Below, one piece after another: positions 51,523 through 62,073 of a DNA stretch of 64,000 nucleotides. Position 1 is the stretch's first letter. Each line of letters begins with the position of its first letter. A program made the position numbers and the translations under genes. This DNA is from CAYPTB01 sp964413535 (GTDB taxonomy: Bacteria; Planctomycetota; UBA1135; GCA-002686595), in NCBI GenBank assembly GCA_964413535.1, contig CAYPTB010000045.1, positions 66,054-130,053 on the forward strand. The letters run 5' to 3'. The notes below the pieces were generated by a model that saw only the letters and a program-made list of their open reading frames with translations, made no database searches and was not told the origin of the DNA.

Positions 51523-52122
51523 TCAGGGCACGAGCTCGAGCGACACCGTGTTGCTGGCCCAGAGCGCGAAGCGACCCGTGAGCTCGACGAGCACGAACGC
51601 GTGGTGGACGACGATTCCCGCGAGGGCCGGATCGCTGTCGGGGTCGAGCGACGCGCTCGCGGTCGCGCGCCCGGACATGTCGAGCGCGCTCACGGTGTTG
51701 TGCAAGTTGCCCACGTTCGGCCGCAAGAGCGTCTGGCGCAGGTAGGCTCCGTCGTCGTTGAGCGGCAGGTGCGTGAAGCCGAACTTCATGCCCGGATCCG
51801 TGCCCGCCGTCGTGCCGAGGATCCAATACACCTGGCCCGCCATCCCCGGACCGAGGTCGAGCGTGAACGTCTGCGTTCCGCCGGCACTCACCGAGATCTC
51901 CAAGCAATCCACGCTCAAGCCCTCGCAGCGGTCGGGTATGCCGTTGAAGTTCGCGTCGAGCACGGCGTCCGCCGCGATCTCGTCCGCATCGCCGGCGCCG
52001 TTCGCGTCGCAATCCGGCGCGCTCGGATCCAGCGCCGGTCGCGCGGCATCGTCCGGCGCGGCGGCGAAGGAGACGAGGACGCAAACCAAGGACAAGCTGC
52101 CGATCGTGGTGCAGGGGCGCAT
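51523..52122 (-). CDS. Secreted protein with Asp/Asn-rich calcium-loop motif, paralogue A
   Basis: This 199-residue protein has a signal peptide (about 1-22). A 'DCDANGAGDADEIAADAVLD' motif and 'ANFNGIPDRCEG' follow, which resemble dockerin-like or thrombospondin type 3 calcium loops. A C-terminal domain with 'FTLDLGPGMAGQVYWILGTT' and 'VHHAFVLVELTGRFALWASN' ends '...VSLELVP'. The same architecture occurs in the neighbouring gene at 52264-52833, so the two are tandem paralogues. I recall this architecture from secreted planctomycete proteins, but the assignment is from memory. Function unknown. Confidence 0.78.
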   Translation of the reverse strand: MRPCTTIGSLSLVCVLVSFAAAPDDAARPALDPSAPDCDANGAGDADEIAADAVLDANFNGIPDRCEGLSVDCLEISVSAGGTQTFTLDLGPGMAGQVYWILGTTAGTDPGMKFGFTHLPLNDDGAYLRQTLLRPNVGNLHNTVSALDMSGRATASASLDPDSDPALAGIVVHHAFVLVELTGRFALWASNTVSLELVP

Positions 52123-52263
52123 GCCGCCTCCTTAGTGAGGGACGGGGGACCTGGAGCGCGAGGAAGCCGGCCGGAGCCGGCTGGCGCAGAGCATAGGAGC
52201 GCTCCCCCGATCCCGCGAGAAGCGACTTACCCCGCGCTCGGACCCGTCCCTAACCCTCGGCCC

Positions 52264-52833
52264 TCACGGCACGAGCAGCACCGAGACCGAGTTGCTTCCC
52301 CACAGGAAGGTCTTGAGGTCGGAGGCGACGATCAAGAAGGCGTGGTGGACCCGGAGTCCCGCCAGGGCCGGATCGAAGCCCGCGGGCAGTACGAAGCGCG
52401 CGAGCGCCCTGCCCTGCGCGTCGAGGGCCGAGACCCCATTCTTCAGGAAGCCCACGTTCACCATCTTCATGGTGTGCAGCATGTAGCCGCCGGCGCCGTC
52501 GAAGTTGAGCGGGAGCTTCGCGAAGCCGAAGGGCATGCCCGGCGCGTCGCCGGCGAGGCTCCCGAGCATCCAGTAGAAACTCCCGGCCATGCCCGGCCCG
52601 AGGTCGAGCGAGAGCTCCTGCGTGCCGCCCTTCGCGAGCGAAATCCAGTCGCGGTCGACGCTCAATCCCTCGCACAGATCGAGCACGCCGTTGTGATTGG
52701 AGTCCTTGTACGAGGCTGCCGCGATCTCCGCCGCATCCCCGACCCCGTTGCCGTTGCAGTCCCCGTTCTGCGCACCAGGGAGGAGGACCCCCCCCAACGC
52801 AAAGGCGATCGCCAACCCGATTGTGTTCGACAT
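52264..52833 (-). CDS. Secreted protein with Asp/Asn-rich calcium-loop motif, paralogue B
   Basis: This 189-residue protein starts at ATG 52833, where a signal peptide 'MSNTIGLAIAFALGGVLLPG' begins. The open frame reaches 53121, but the extra 96 residues look like non-coding sequence. The motif 'DCNGNGVGDAAEIAAASYKD' and 'SNHNGVLDLCEG' parallels paralogue A. So do 'LSLDLGPGMAGSFYWMLGS', 'HHAFLIVASDLKTFLWGSN' and the final 'VSVLLVP'. The two genes lie on the same strand 141 bases apart, with B upstream. Calcium binding is an inference from Asp/Asn spacing. Confidence 0.78.
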   Translation of the reverse strand: MSNTIGLAIAFALGGVLLPGAQNGDCNGNGVGDAAEIAAASYKDSNHNGVLDLCEGLSVDRDWISLAKGGTQELSLDLGPGMAGSFYWMLGSLAGDAPGMPFGFAKLPLNFDGAGGYMLHTMKMVNVGFLKNGVSALDAQGRALARFVLPAGFDPALAGLRVHHAFLIVASDLKTFLWGSNSVSVLLVP

Positions 52834-53146
52834 GAATGCTCGACTCGACTCGGCCGCCGAGCACCCGCGACCCAGCGCCTTCCCCAGCGCCGTGCCGCGT
52901 TTCCCTGGACTCGGGGCGGTTTCGAGGTTCGGCCCAAAGCCCCCGTCGAGGACCCACGGCCGACCCTTCCCAGACGCGGATCCCGACGATCGAGACCCGT
53001 CGCGCCAACCGATCGGAAGGCCCCGGAGGCGAACTCCAACCGTTCCCTCCGATTCCCCGAGCTCGAAAGGAGGACTTACGAAGATCGGCTCCGGCGCGTC
53101 TTTGGAGGGCATTCCGCGCACCGCGCGCGCGTAGGATCAGACCCCG
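52834..53146. other. Divergent intergenic region, no gene seen
   Basis: These 313 bases lie between paralogue B (minus) and the cytochrome c gene (plus). Frames that cross it lack family features and a recognisable start, so I see no gene. Promoters for both sides are expected but no confident boxes are visible. Confidence 0.4.
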
Positions 53147-53494
53147 ATGCGCGCGCTACCCCTGCTCGCCCTCGCCGCGGCGCTCGTCTCGCCGGCCTGC
53201 TTTTTCTACGTCAGGCCGAGATCGGACGGCCCCACGCTCTTCCGCGTCGAGAACTGCGCCAACTGCCACGGACCGAACGGAGTGGGGAGCCCGAACGGCC
53301 CCACGCTCGTCGGCCTCGAGCGCAACTGGGATCCAGAGACGCTCAACGCGTTCCTGGCCGACCCCGAAGCCTGGCGCGAACGCGTGCCGCGACTCGCGGA
53401 GCTCGCCCGCGCGCACCGCAATCGCATGCCGTCCTTCAGCCACCTCTCCGACCGCGAGCGCAGCAAGCTCGCAACGCACCTCCTGCGACCCTGA
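53147..53494 (+). CDS. Small c-type cytochrome, probable lipoprotein
   Basis: This 115-residue protein has an N-terminal hydrophobic segment and a lipobox-like 'LVSPAC' (about 13-18). A single heme site 'ENCANCHGPNG' (CxxCH) follows, with a later 'NRMPSFSHLS' giving the probable Met axial ligand. This is the monoheme class I arrangement. It would carry electrons in the periplasm, tethered to a membrane. It stands alone between divergent secreted-protein genes and the Kdo hydroxylase operon; no oxidase or other redox gene is adjacent, so its partner is unknown. Confidence 0.88.
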   Translation: MRALPLLALAAALVSPACFFYVRPRSDGPTLFRVENCANCHGPNGVGSPNGPTLVGLERNWDPETLNAFLADPEAWRERVPRLAELARAHRNRMPSFSHLSDRERSKLATHLLRP

Positions 53495-53557
53495 GCTCGG
53501 CGAACGACGGCCGCCCTTGATGGCCGAGCCCCGTCGCGGATACTCCTCTTGCGAGCC

Positions 53558-54471
53558 ATGCGCGCGCCGATCCCCACCACGCTGACCGAGGAGCTCCTCG
53601 TCCAGCGCACTTCGCCCACGCCGGCCGAGCGCCTCGAGCGCGGCGAGATCCTGATCTTCCGCCCCGGCATGCTCGAGCTCCCGCCCGAGCCCGACCAGGT
53701 CTTCCTGCGCGAGGAACTCGGCGCGCGCATCACCCTCAAGAACATCAGCTACCACCCCGAGGGCGACTACCTCTCGGGCATGAAGCGCGATGCCGATTGC
53801 CGCCAGCGCACGCGCGCGATCCTGCGCGCGCACAACGAAATCGTCGTCGCCTTCCTGGAGCGCGTGTTCCCCGAGTACGCCGACGACTGGCGCTCGGGCA
53901 AGGTCAACTTCCGCCCGCTGCAGGAACGCGGCCGCGCTCTCCGGCGCCACTCGAGCAACGAGCTCGTGCACGTCGACGCCTTCGCGAGCGGCGCAACTCA
54001 CGGCGACCGTGTCCTGCGCTTCTTCACGAACATCCATCCGACCGAGCCGCGCGTCTGGAAGTCGGCCGGTCTCTTCCCCGACCTCTTCCGCGAGTTCGGC
54101 CCCGCCGCCGGCATCGCGTCGCTCGGTCGCCAAGGGCTCGCGCCGGACGCTTTCGACCGCGCCTACACCGGCCTCGTGCGCACGCTCGCCAGGCTCGGGC
54201 TCGAGCAAGCCCTCATGGCAGACACCTCGCCCTACGACCGCGCCATGAAGAAGCTCCACGACCACCTGAAGGACGACGACGCCTTCCAGAAGGACGACGC
54301 GCGCTTCACGACGATGTCCTTCGCGCCGTTCACGAGCTGGTGCGTCCTGACCGACATGGTCAGCCACGCCGCCGTCAGCGGCCGCCACGCCCTCGTGAAC
54401 ACCTTCTACGTGAAGCTCGAACGCTGCGCCGTCCCCGACCTCGCGCCCTTCCACGTCATGGCGCGCGGTTG

Positions 54472-54472
<1 letters not shown>
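53558..54472 (+). CDS. kdoO: Kdo hydroxylase family Fe(II)/2-oxoglutarate dioxygenase
   Basis: This 304-residue protein matches the KdoO family, which hydroxylates the 3-deoxy-D-manno-octulosonic acid (Kdo) of lipid A inner core to Ko. Key segments are 'LKNISYHPEGDYLSGMKRD', the iron-binding 'NELVHVDAFASGATHGDRVL' (His138, Asp140), 'LRFFTNIHPTEPRVW' and a C-terminal 'AVSGRHALVNTFYV' with a likely second His. It implies an LPS-bearing outer membrane. ATG at 53558 was chosen over the in-frame TTG at 53549. The stop overlaps the photolyase start by one base (TGATG). Confidence 0.88.
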
Positions 54473-55970
<1,498 letters not shown>

Positions 55971-55974
<4 letters not shown>

Positions 55975-56600
55975 GCCACGCTGCCGGCGAGACTTCGTTC
56001 CGCCACATGGGCAGCGAGGGAGAGACACTCGAGCAACGAGTCCAGCGGGTGCTGCGCGACGAGGTCGCGCTGGTGACCTACGACCCTGCGTGGCCGGAGC
56101 TCTTCCGGCAGGAGAAGGAGCATCTTCTCTCCTGTCTTCCCGCAGGTCTCGTTCGACGTGTCGAGCACTTCGGCAGCACCGCGGTGCCGGGGCTCACGGC
56201 GAAGCCGATCGTGGACGTGCTGGTCGAGGTCACGGACCTGGAGGCGACGAAGGAGCAGATCGCGCCGCTGCTGGAGGCGAAGGGGTACGAGTACTTCTGG
56301 CGCCCCACCCACGGCGACGACGGGCCGCCGTTCTACGCGTGGTTCATCAAGCGCGACCCGCACAGCGGCGCCCGCACGCACCACATCCACATGGTGGAGC
56401 GAACCTTCACCGAGCACTGGGATCGCCTGCTCTTCCGGGACTACCTGATCGAGCACCCGAGAGTGGCCCGAGAGTACGAGGCGCTGAAGCTCCGTCTCGC
56501 GTCCGACCACGCGCGAGACCGCGTCGCGTACACCCGCGGCAAGACGGAGCTCATCGTCAGAGTGACCGAGCAGGCGAAGCGGTACTACGGCAGAGCTTGA
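55971..56600 (+). CDS. GrpB family protein (nucleotidyltransferase-fold)
   Basis: This 209-residue protein has the GrpB/UPF0157 signature 'RVEHFGSTAVPGLTAKPIVD' (the 'GSTAVPGxxAKPxxD' nucleotidyltransferase-like loop), then 'VLVEVTD' and 'HHIHMVERTF'. GrpB proteins are often found with acetyltransferases or glutamate-rich domains; their reaction is not well defined. The GTG at 55971 overlaps the photolyase stop as GTGA and was chosen to match the pattern of coupling in this region. ATG at 56007 is the alternative and fits the start of family similarity better. Confidence 0.85.
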
Positions 56601-56627
56601 CATGGCGCGGCTCGGCCTTCACTTGCC

Positions 56628-56639
56628 GCAACCGGTTGC
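56628..56639. other. 12-bp perfect palindrome between convergent genes
   Basis: GCAACCGGTTGC is self-complementary over 12 bases and sits in the gap between the GrpB-family gene and the convergent epimerase gene. It has no loop, so it is more likely a protein site or chance than a terminator. Confidence 0.3.
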
Positions 56640-56710
56640 AAGATGCGGTGTACCGATAACTGCGCAGCGCGTGCGTTGCATGGGGTGCTCCACCTCTATG
56701 GCGCTGAGCG

Positions 56711-57607
56711 TCACCTCGACAGCACGTGCCGCAGCGCTTCCTCGAGCTCGGGGTGCGCGAAGGTGAAGCCGCTGCGCTGGAGCGCCGTGGGGCGGACGCG
56801 TTGGCCGGTGAGGAGCAGCTCGTCGGCGAGCTCGCCGAAGGCGAGGCGCGCGGCGAAGGCGGGCATCGCGAGGACGGTCGGGCGGCCCAGGACGCGGCCG
56901 AGGGTCTTCGTGAACTCGCGGTTCGTCACCGGGTGCGGGGCGACGGCGTTGACGGGGCCCTCGAGGGACTCGGTGGCGAGCGCGTGGCGGATCGCGCCGA
57001 CGGCGTCGTCGAGGGCGATCCAGCTCAGGTACTGCCGGCCGTCGCCGAGCGGGCCGCCGAGGCCGAGCTTGAAGGGCAGCAGCATGCGTGCGAGCGCGCC
57101 GTCGTGGGCGGCGAGGATCACGCCGAAGCGCAGGTTGACGGTGCGGATCGCGGCTTCCTGGGCGGCGCGCGTCGCGCTCTCCCAGGCGCGGCAGATCTCG
57201 GGCAGGAAGCCGCTGCCCGGGAGGCTCGACTCGTCGACCTCTTCGTCGTTGCGGTCGCCGTAGATGCCGATCGCGGAAGCGCTCACGAGCACGTGGGGCT
57301 TGCGCGTGAGGAAGGCGAGGGCGGCGCTCAGGGTCTTGGTGCCGAGGACGCGGCTCTCGCGGATGCGCGCCTTCTGCGCCGGGCTCCAACGGCGCGCCGC
57401 GATGCTCTCGCCGGCGAGGTGCACGACGGCGTCGAGGCCCTCGAGCTGTGCGGCGTCGATCTCGCCGCGTCCGGGATTCCAGACGATCTCGTCTGCGCCC
57501 TGCGGCGACCGGCGGACGAGACGGACGACCGCATGGCCCTCGGAGGAGAGAGCCTTGGCCAAGGCGGTGCCGACCAGACCCGTCGAGCCCGTGACGAGTA
57601 CTTTCAT
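56711..57607 (-). CDS. TIGR01777-type NAD(P)-dependent epimerase/SDR protein (YfcH-like)
   Basis: This 298-residue extended short-chain dehydrogenase has the nucleotide loop 'VLVTGSTGLVGTALAKAL'. The family signature 'VVHLAGESIAARRWSPAQKA' follows, with 'LVSASAIGIYGDRNDEEVDE' (Tyr of the active site), a Trp-rich 'EICRAWESATRAAQEAAIRT' and a C-terminal DUF1731-like end 'FTFAHPELEEALRHVL'. This is the TIGR01777/YfcH subgroup, also called sulphur-like epimerase A in some species. The exact substrate is unknown. Start is ATG at 57607. It is convergent with the GrpB-family gene and divergent from the polysaccharide operon. Confidence 0.92.
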   Translation of the reverse strand: MKVLVTGSTGLVGTALAKALSSEGHAVVRLVRRSPQGADEIVWNPGRGEIDAAQLEGLDAVVHLAGESIAARRWSPAQKARIRESRVLGTKTLSAALAFLTRKPHVLVSASAIGIYGDRNDEEVDESSLPGSGFLPEICRAWESATRAAQEAAIRTVNLRFGVILAAHDGALARMLLPFKLGLGGPLGDGRQYLSWIALDDAVGAIRHALATESLEGPVNAVAPHPVTNREFTKTLGRVLGRPTVLAMPAFAARLAFGELADELLLTGQRVRPTALQRSGFTFAHPELEEALRHVLSR

Positions 57608-57869
57608 GCTGCGCGCTCGCGCGGCCGGCCGCGGGGTGACGACTGGAGGTGTACCGGGCGAGCGGGCCAGAGCTTACGCCGCCGTGACGCGGCCGCGATG
57701 CGGAAGCGTGCCGGTGCAGACGGGTTTCCCAGATCTTTGACACGGTGGGGATCGGAGCGGCTCGTTCCGGCGGCTCCTGGAAAAAGAGGGATCGGTCGAT
57801 AACCGCCGCGGGGCACCGCGCCGGTGTCCGCTCTACTCCGACTCCCAGCTCCCGACCCTGCTCCCGACC
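57608..57869. promoter_or_regulatory. Divergent promoter region of the polysaccharide operon
   Basis: These 262 non-coding bases lie between the epimerase start (57607, minus) and the carbamoyltransferase start (57870, plus). A 'TTTGACA'-like hexamer near 57735-57741 might be a -35 element for the plus strand, but no matching -10 is clear. No gene is seen. Confidence 0.35.
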
Positions 57870-59729
57870 ATGGGACGATCCATCGCGATCCTCGGCCTGA
57901 ACGCCTACCACGGGGATTCTTCCGCCTGCCTGCTCGTCGACGGCGAACTCGTGGCGGCGGCCGAGGAGGAGCGCTTCCTGCGCGTGAAGCACTGGGCCGG
58001 CTTCCCGGCGGAGGCGGCGCGCTATTGCCTGCGCGAGGGCGGGATCGGGGTGGCCGAGCTCGACCACGTGGCGATCAACCGCGATCCCTCCGCGCACCTG
58101 ATGCAGAAGGCGCTCTACGCGCTGCGGCGGCGGCCGCACGTGCGGGCCGTGGCCGACCGGCTGCGCAACGCGTTCCGCGTGGGTGGGGCGGAGGCGGCGC
58201 TGGCCGAGGTGCTCGGCGTCGGGCCGGGCGAGCTGCGCGCGCACTTCCACCGCATCGAGCACCACCGCGCGCACCTCGCGAGCACGTTCTTCGTCTCGCC
58301 CTTCGAGGGCGCGGCGGTGGCTTCGGTCAACGGCTTCGGCGACTTCGTCAGCACGATGTGGGGCTACGGCCACGGATCGCGCTTGGCGGTGCTCGACAAG
58401 GTCGCGTTCCCGCACTCGCTCGGGCTGTTCTACCTCGCGATCACGCAGTACCTGGGTTTCTGGAGCTACGGGGACGAGTACAAGGTGATGGGTCTCGCGC
58501 CGTACGGCGAGGCGTCGCGCATGGCTGAGATGCGCGAGATCGTGAGATTGCTGCCGGGCGGGCGCTTCGAGCTCGATCTCGACTGCTTCCGCCACCACGA
58601 CGAAGGCGTGGAGATGGTGTGGGAAGGCGGATCGCCGACCGTCGGGCAAGCGTTCTCCGAAGCGCTCGTGCGCAAGCTCGGGCCGGCGCGGCGGCCGGAG
58701 GAAGAGCTCACCGATGAGCACCGCAACCTGGCCGCGTCGGCGCAGGCCGTGTACGAGGAAGCGCTCTTCCACCTGCTCGAGCAGCTCTCGCGCGAGACGC
58801 ACTTCGAGGCGCTGTGCCTGGCGGGCGGCTGCGCGATGAACAGCGTGGCGAACGGCAAGATCACGGAGCGCACGAGCTTCCGCCAGGTCTACGTGCAGCC
58901 GGCCGCGGGGGACGCGGGCGGCGCGGTGGGCGCGGCGCTGTGCGTGTGGAACCAGGCGCTGGCGCGGCCGCGCATCAAGGCTCTCACGAAACCTTACCTC
59001 GGGCCGGCCTTCGGCGACGAGGCGATCGCGGGCGTGCTCGCGGCGCGCGACGAGCGGATCGCGGACGCGAACTGCCGCGCGCGGCGCGTCGCGGACGAGG
59101 ACGAGCTCTGCCGCAGCGTGGCGGCGCGCCTCGCGGACGGAGCGGTCGTCGGCTGGTTCCAGGGGCGCATGGAGTGGGGGCCGCGCGCGCTCGGCAACCG
59201 CTCGATCCTGTGCGATCCGCGTCGGGGCGACGTGCGCGAGCTCTTGAACTCGAAGATCAAGCGCCGCGAGTCCTTCCGGCCGTTCGCGCCGTCGATCCTG
59301 CGCGAGCACGTCGGGGAGTGGTTCGCGAAGACGGGCGACTCGCCGTTCATGGCGGAAGTCTGGCCGGTGCGCGCGGAACGCCGAAGCGCGATCCCGGCGG
59401 TCACGCACGTTGACGGCACGGGTCGCTTGCAGACGGTGCGACGCGAGGACAATCCACTCTTCCACCGCCTGATCTCGGCGTTCCACGCCGCGACCGGAGT
59501 GCCGCTGCTCCTCAACACGTCGTTCAACGAGAACGAGCCGATCGTCTGCACTCCGGATGAAGCGCTCGACTGCTTCCTGCGCACGCAGATGGACGTGCTC
59601 GTCCTCGGCTCCCACGTGGTCGAGCGCCTCCCCGAACCGAGCGCGGCGCTCCCGAAAAGCCCTCAACCCCCTCGGGAAAGCGCTCGAAGAACGAGGGTCG
59701 GCGCCGAGCCCGAGGAGAGAGATCGATGA
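57870..59729 (+). CDS. Carbamoyltransferase, NodU/CmcH family
   Basis: This 619-residue enzyme would transfer a carbamoyl group from carbamoyl phosphate, through carbamoyl-adenylate, to a sugar or other hydroxyl. It opens 'IAILGLNAYHGDSSACLLVDG'. The metal site 'EHHRAHLASTF' (His131, 132 and 135) belongs to the Kae1-like domain. Later come 'YKVMGLAPYGE', 'CLAGGCAMNSVANGK' and the C-terminal 'GPRALGNRSILCDPR' and 'NTSFNENEPIVCTPDEAL'. The C-terminal 40 residues are Pro/Arg/Ser-rich and may be disordered. The stop overlaps the epimerase start by four bases (ATGA). As first gene of a polysaccharide operon it probably carbamoylates a surface sugar. Confidence 0.93.
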   Translation: MGRSIAILGLNAYHGDSSACLLVDGELVAAAEEERFLRVKHWAGFPAEAARYCLREGGIGVAELDHVAINRDPSAHLMQKALYALRRRPHVRAVADRLRNAFRVGGAEAALAEVLGVGPGELRAHFHRIEHHRAHLASTFFVSPFEGAAVASVNGFGDFVSTMWGYGHGSRLAVLDKVAFPHSLGLFYLAITQYLGFWSYGDEYKVMGLAPYGEASRMAEMREIVRLLPGGRFELDLDCFRHHDEGVEMVWEGGSPTVGQAFSEALVRKLGPARRPEEELTDEHRNLAASAQAVYEEALFHLLEQLSRETHFEALCLAGGCAMNSVANGKITERTSFRQVYVQPAAGDAGGAVGAALCVWNQALARPRIKALTKPYLGPAFGDEAIAGVLAARDERIADANCRARRVADEDELCRSVAARLADGAVVGWFQGRMEWGPRALGNRSILCDPRRGDVRELLNSKIKRRESFRPFAPSILREHVGEWFAKTGDSPFMAEVWPVRAERRSAIPAVTHVDGTGRLQTVRREDNPLFHRLISAFHAATGVPLLLNTSFNENEPIVCTPDEALDCFLRTQMDVLVLGSHVVERLPEPSAALPKSPQPPRESARRTRVGAEPEERDR

Positions 59730-60805
59730 ACTCGTTCGAGAACCGAGTCGCACTCGTCGCCGGAGCCGGTGGCTTCATCGGTGGCCACCTCGCCCGCGAG
59801 CTCCTGGCGCGGGGCTTCTCCGGCGTGCGCTGCGTCGACGTGAAGCCGAAGGCATCGTGGTACCAGGTCCAGCGCGGCGCGGAGAACCTCGTGCTCGACC
59901 TGCGAGAGAAGGATGCGTGTGTGGCCGCGGTCGACGGCGTCACGGACGTCTTCAACCTCGCCTGCGACATGGGCGGGATCGGCTTCATCGAGAACAACAA
60001 GGCGCAGTGCATGGTCAGCGTGCTGATCAACACGCACCTGCTCATGGCGTCGAGCGCGGCTCGCGTCGCGCGCTACTTCTACGCGTCGTCGGCGTGCGTC
60101 TACAACGGCTCGAAGCAGCAGGACGCGGAGAGCGCGGCGCTCACGGAAGCCGACGCCTATCCGGCGGATCCCGAGGACGGCTACGGCTGGGAGAAGCTCT
60201 TCTCCGAGCGCATGTGCCGCCACTTCCACGAGGACCACGCGCTCGACGTGCGCGTGGCGCGCTTCCACAACGTGTACGGCCCGTTCGGGACCTTCGCCGG
60301 CGGGCGCGAGAAGGCGCCGGCCGCGATCTGCCGCAAGGTCATCGAGGCGAAGCTCAGCGGCAACCACGAGATCGTGATCTGGGGCGACGGCGAGCAGACG
60401 CGCAGCTTCATGTACGTCGACGACTGCGTCGAGGGCGTGATCCGGCTGCACGCGGGTTCGTATCGCGACCCGATCAACCTGGGCAGCAGCGAGCTCGTGA
60501 CGATCAACCGGCTGGTCGACCTGGTCGAGCAGATCGCCGGCATAAAGCTCGTGCGCGGCTACGACCTCGGCGCTCCCATGGGCGTGCGCGGGCGCAACAG
60601 CGACAACACCCTGATCCGTGAGGTCCTCGGCTGGGAACCGTCGATCCCGCTGCGCGAGGGGCTCGCGGCGACCTACGCGTGGATCCTGGGTCGTATGACC
60701 GGCCGGATCCCCGCGGCCTTCCCCGAGCAGGAGGCGCCGTGGCGCGATTCCTCTTCGTCAACCAGTACTACTGGCCGGACGTCGCGAGCACCGGCCAGCA
60801 TCTGA
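59726..60805 (+). CDS. NAD-dependent epimerase, GDP-mannose 3,5-epimerase-like
   Basis: This 359-residue extended SDR has the loop 'VALVAGAGGFIGGHLAREL'. The hallmark 'NLACDMGGIGFIENNKAQCM' and 'NTHLLMASSAARVARYFYAS' is characteristic of plant and bacterial GDP-mannose 3,5-epimerases. The catalytic Tyr-x-x-x-Lys is in 'DGYGWEKLFSERM', and 'WGDGEQTRSFMYVDDCVEG' and 'INLGSSELVTINRLVDLV' follow. It would convert GDP-mannose to GDP-galactose or GDP-gulose types, giving an unusual sugar for the surface polymer. The last about 22 codons overlap the next gene, and that tail ('SSSSTSTTGRTSRAPAS') looks non-homologous. Confidence 0.9.
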   Translation: MNSFENRVALVAGAGGFIGGHLARELLARGFSGVRCVDVKPKASWYQVQRGAENLVLDLREKDACVAAVDGVTDVFNLACDMGGIGFIENNKAQCMVSVLINTHLLMASSAARVARYFYASSACVYNGSKQQDAESAALTEADAYPADPEDGYGWEKLFSERMCRHFHEDHALDVRVARFHNVYGPFGTFAGGREKAPAAICRKVIEAKLSGNHEIVIWGDGEQTRSFMYVDDCVEGVIRLHAGSYRDPINLGSSELVTINRLVDLVEQIAGIKLVRGYDLGAPMGVRGRNSDNTLIREVLGWEPSIPLREGLAATYAWILGRMTGRIPAAFPEQEAPWRDSSSSTSTTGRTSRAPASI

Positions 60806-62070
60806 CGGACCTCTGCGAGCACCTCGCGCGGAGCGGCCACGAGGTGCGCGTCCTGTGCTCGCGCGGCCGTTACCTCGAGGGGGCGGGCGATGCGCCGCTC
60901 CGTGAAGAGCACCACGGCGTCTCGGTGCGCCGCGTGCGCGCGACCTCGTTCGGGAAGAAGAGCCACGTCGGCCGCGTCGTCGACTACCTGACCTTCCACC
61001 TGCTCGCGGGATTGCGCGTCGCGTGCTCGGGCTGGGCGGACGTGGTCGTGACCCTGACGACCCCGCCGCTCGTCGCGTGGTGCGGCGCGGCGGCGAAGGC
61101 GCTGCGCGGCGTGCGGCACGTGAACTTCGTCATGGACCTGCATCCCGACGCGGAGTTCGAGCTGGGGATGCTCCGGCGCGAATCGCTCGCTGGACGGCTC
61201 TTCGAGCGTCTGCACGCCGCGACGCTGCGGAGCGCGGACTGCACCGTCGTGCTCGGGCGCTGGCAGGGCGCGCGCGTGCTCGCGCGCGGCGTCGCGCCGG
61301 AGCGCGTGCGCGAGATCCCGATCTGGGCCGATGGCGCGTCGATCGAGCCGCTCGAGCACGCAGGGAATCCGCTGCGCGAGCGCCTCGGCTGGAGCTCGCG
61401 CTTCGTCGTCATGTACTCGGGCAACGCCGGCATCGTGCACACCTTCGACGCGATCCTCGGTGCGGCGCGCGAGCTCGAGCGGAGCGCGCCGGAGGTGCTC
61501 TTCGCGTTCGTCGGCGGCGGGCCGCGCACGCGCGAGATCGAGGCCTTCGTGCGCGAGCACGAGCTCGCGAACGTGGAGTTCCTCCCGTACTTCGCGCGCG
61601 AGGAGCTCGGCCGGTCGCTCTCCGCCGCCGACGTCCACGTCCTGTCGCTGCGCCCCGAGCACGTGGGCGTCGCCGTGCCGGGCAAGCTGTACGGGATCCT
61701 GGCGGCCGGCCGACCCGCGCTCTTCATCGGGAGTCCGCGCTGCGAATCGGCCGAGACGATCGTCGCCGCCGGCGCGGGAGCGGTCTTCGATCCCGCGGAC
61801 TCGGACGCGCTCGCGCGCGAGATCCGCCGTCTCCAGCGCGACGCGCGCGCGTGCCGCGAGCTCGGCGCTCGCGGACGCGCCCACTTCCTGCGCCACCACG
61901 AACGCTCGGTGTGCGTCGAGGCCTGGCGCGAGTTGCTCGAGGGCGTCGCGCGCGGCGATGCACCCGCCGAGCTCGGAACCGTCGCGCGGATCCTGGGCGA
62001 CGTCGAGACGATTCCCGCCGCCCTTCCGCGGCGCGGGGCGTCCGCGACGCCAACGTCGAAAGGGAACTAG
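60739..62070 (+). CDS. Glycosyltransferase family 4-type (WbuB/WcaI-like)
   Basis: This 443-residue GT-B enzyme starts at GTG 60739 with AGGAGG 6 bases upstream, inside the end of the epimerase gene (67-base overlap). The N-terminal domain has 'FLFVNQYYWPDVASTGQHLT' and 'VVTLTTPPLVAWCGAAAK', the WcaI/WbuB-type acceptor side. The donor side has 'VVMYSGNAGIVHTFDAIL', 'LFAFVGGGPRTREIEAFV' and 'VEFLPYFAREELGRSLSAAD', followed by 'VPGKLYGILAAGRPALFIG', in which the family's conserved Glu position is not obvious. It would add one sugar to a lipid-linked oligosaccharide. A strong RBS supports this start. Confidence 0.9.
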   Translation: MARFLFVNQYYWPDVASTGQHLTDLCEHLARSGHEVRVLCSRGRYLEGAGDAPLREEHHGVSVRRVRATSFGKKSHVGRVVDYLTFHLLAGLRVACSGWADVVVTLTTPPLVAWCGAAAKALRGVRHVNFVMDLHPDAEFELGMLRRESLAGRLFERLHAATLRSADCTVVLGRWQGARVLARGVAPERVREIPIWADGASIEPLEHAGNPLRERLGWSSRFVVMYSGNAGIVHTFDAILGAARELERSAPEVLFAFVGGGPRTREIEAFVREHELANVEFLPYFAREELGRSLSAADVHVLSLRPEHVGVAVPGKLYGILAAGRPALFIGSPRCESAETIVAAGAGAVFDPADSDALAREIRRLQRDARACRELGARGRAHFLRHHERSVCVEAWRELLEGVARGDAPAELGTVARILGDVETIPAALPRRGASATPTSKGN

Positions 62071-62073
62071 GCC

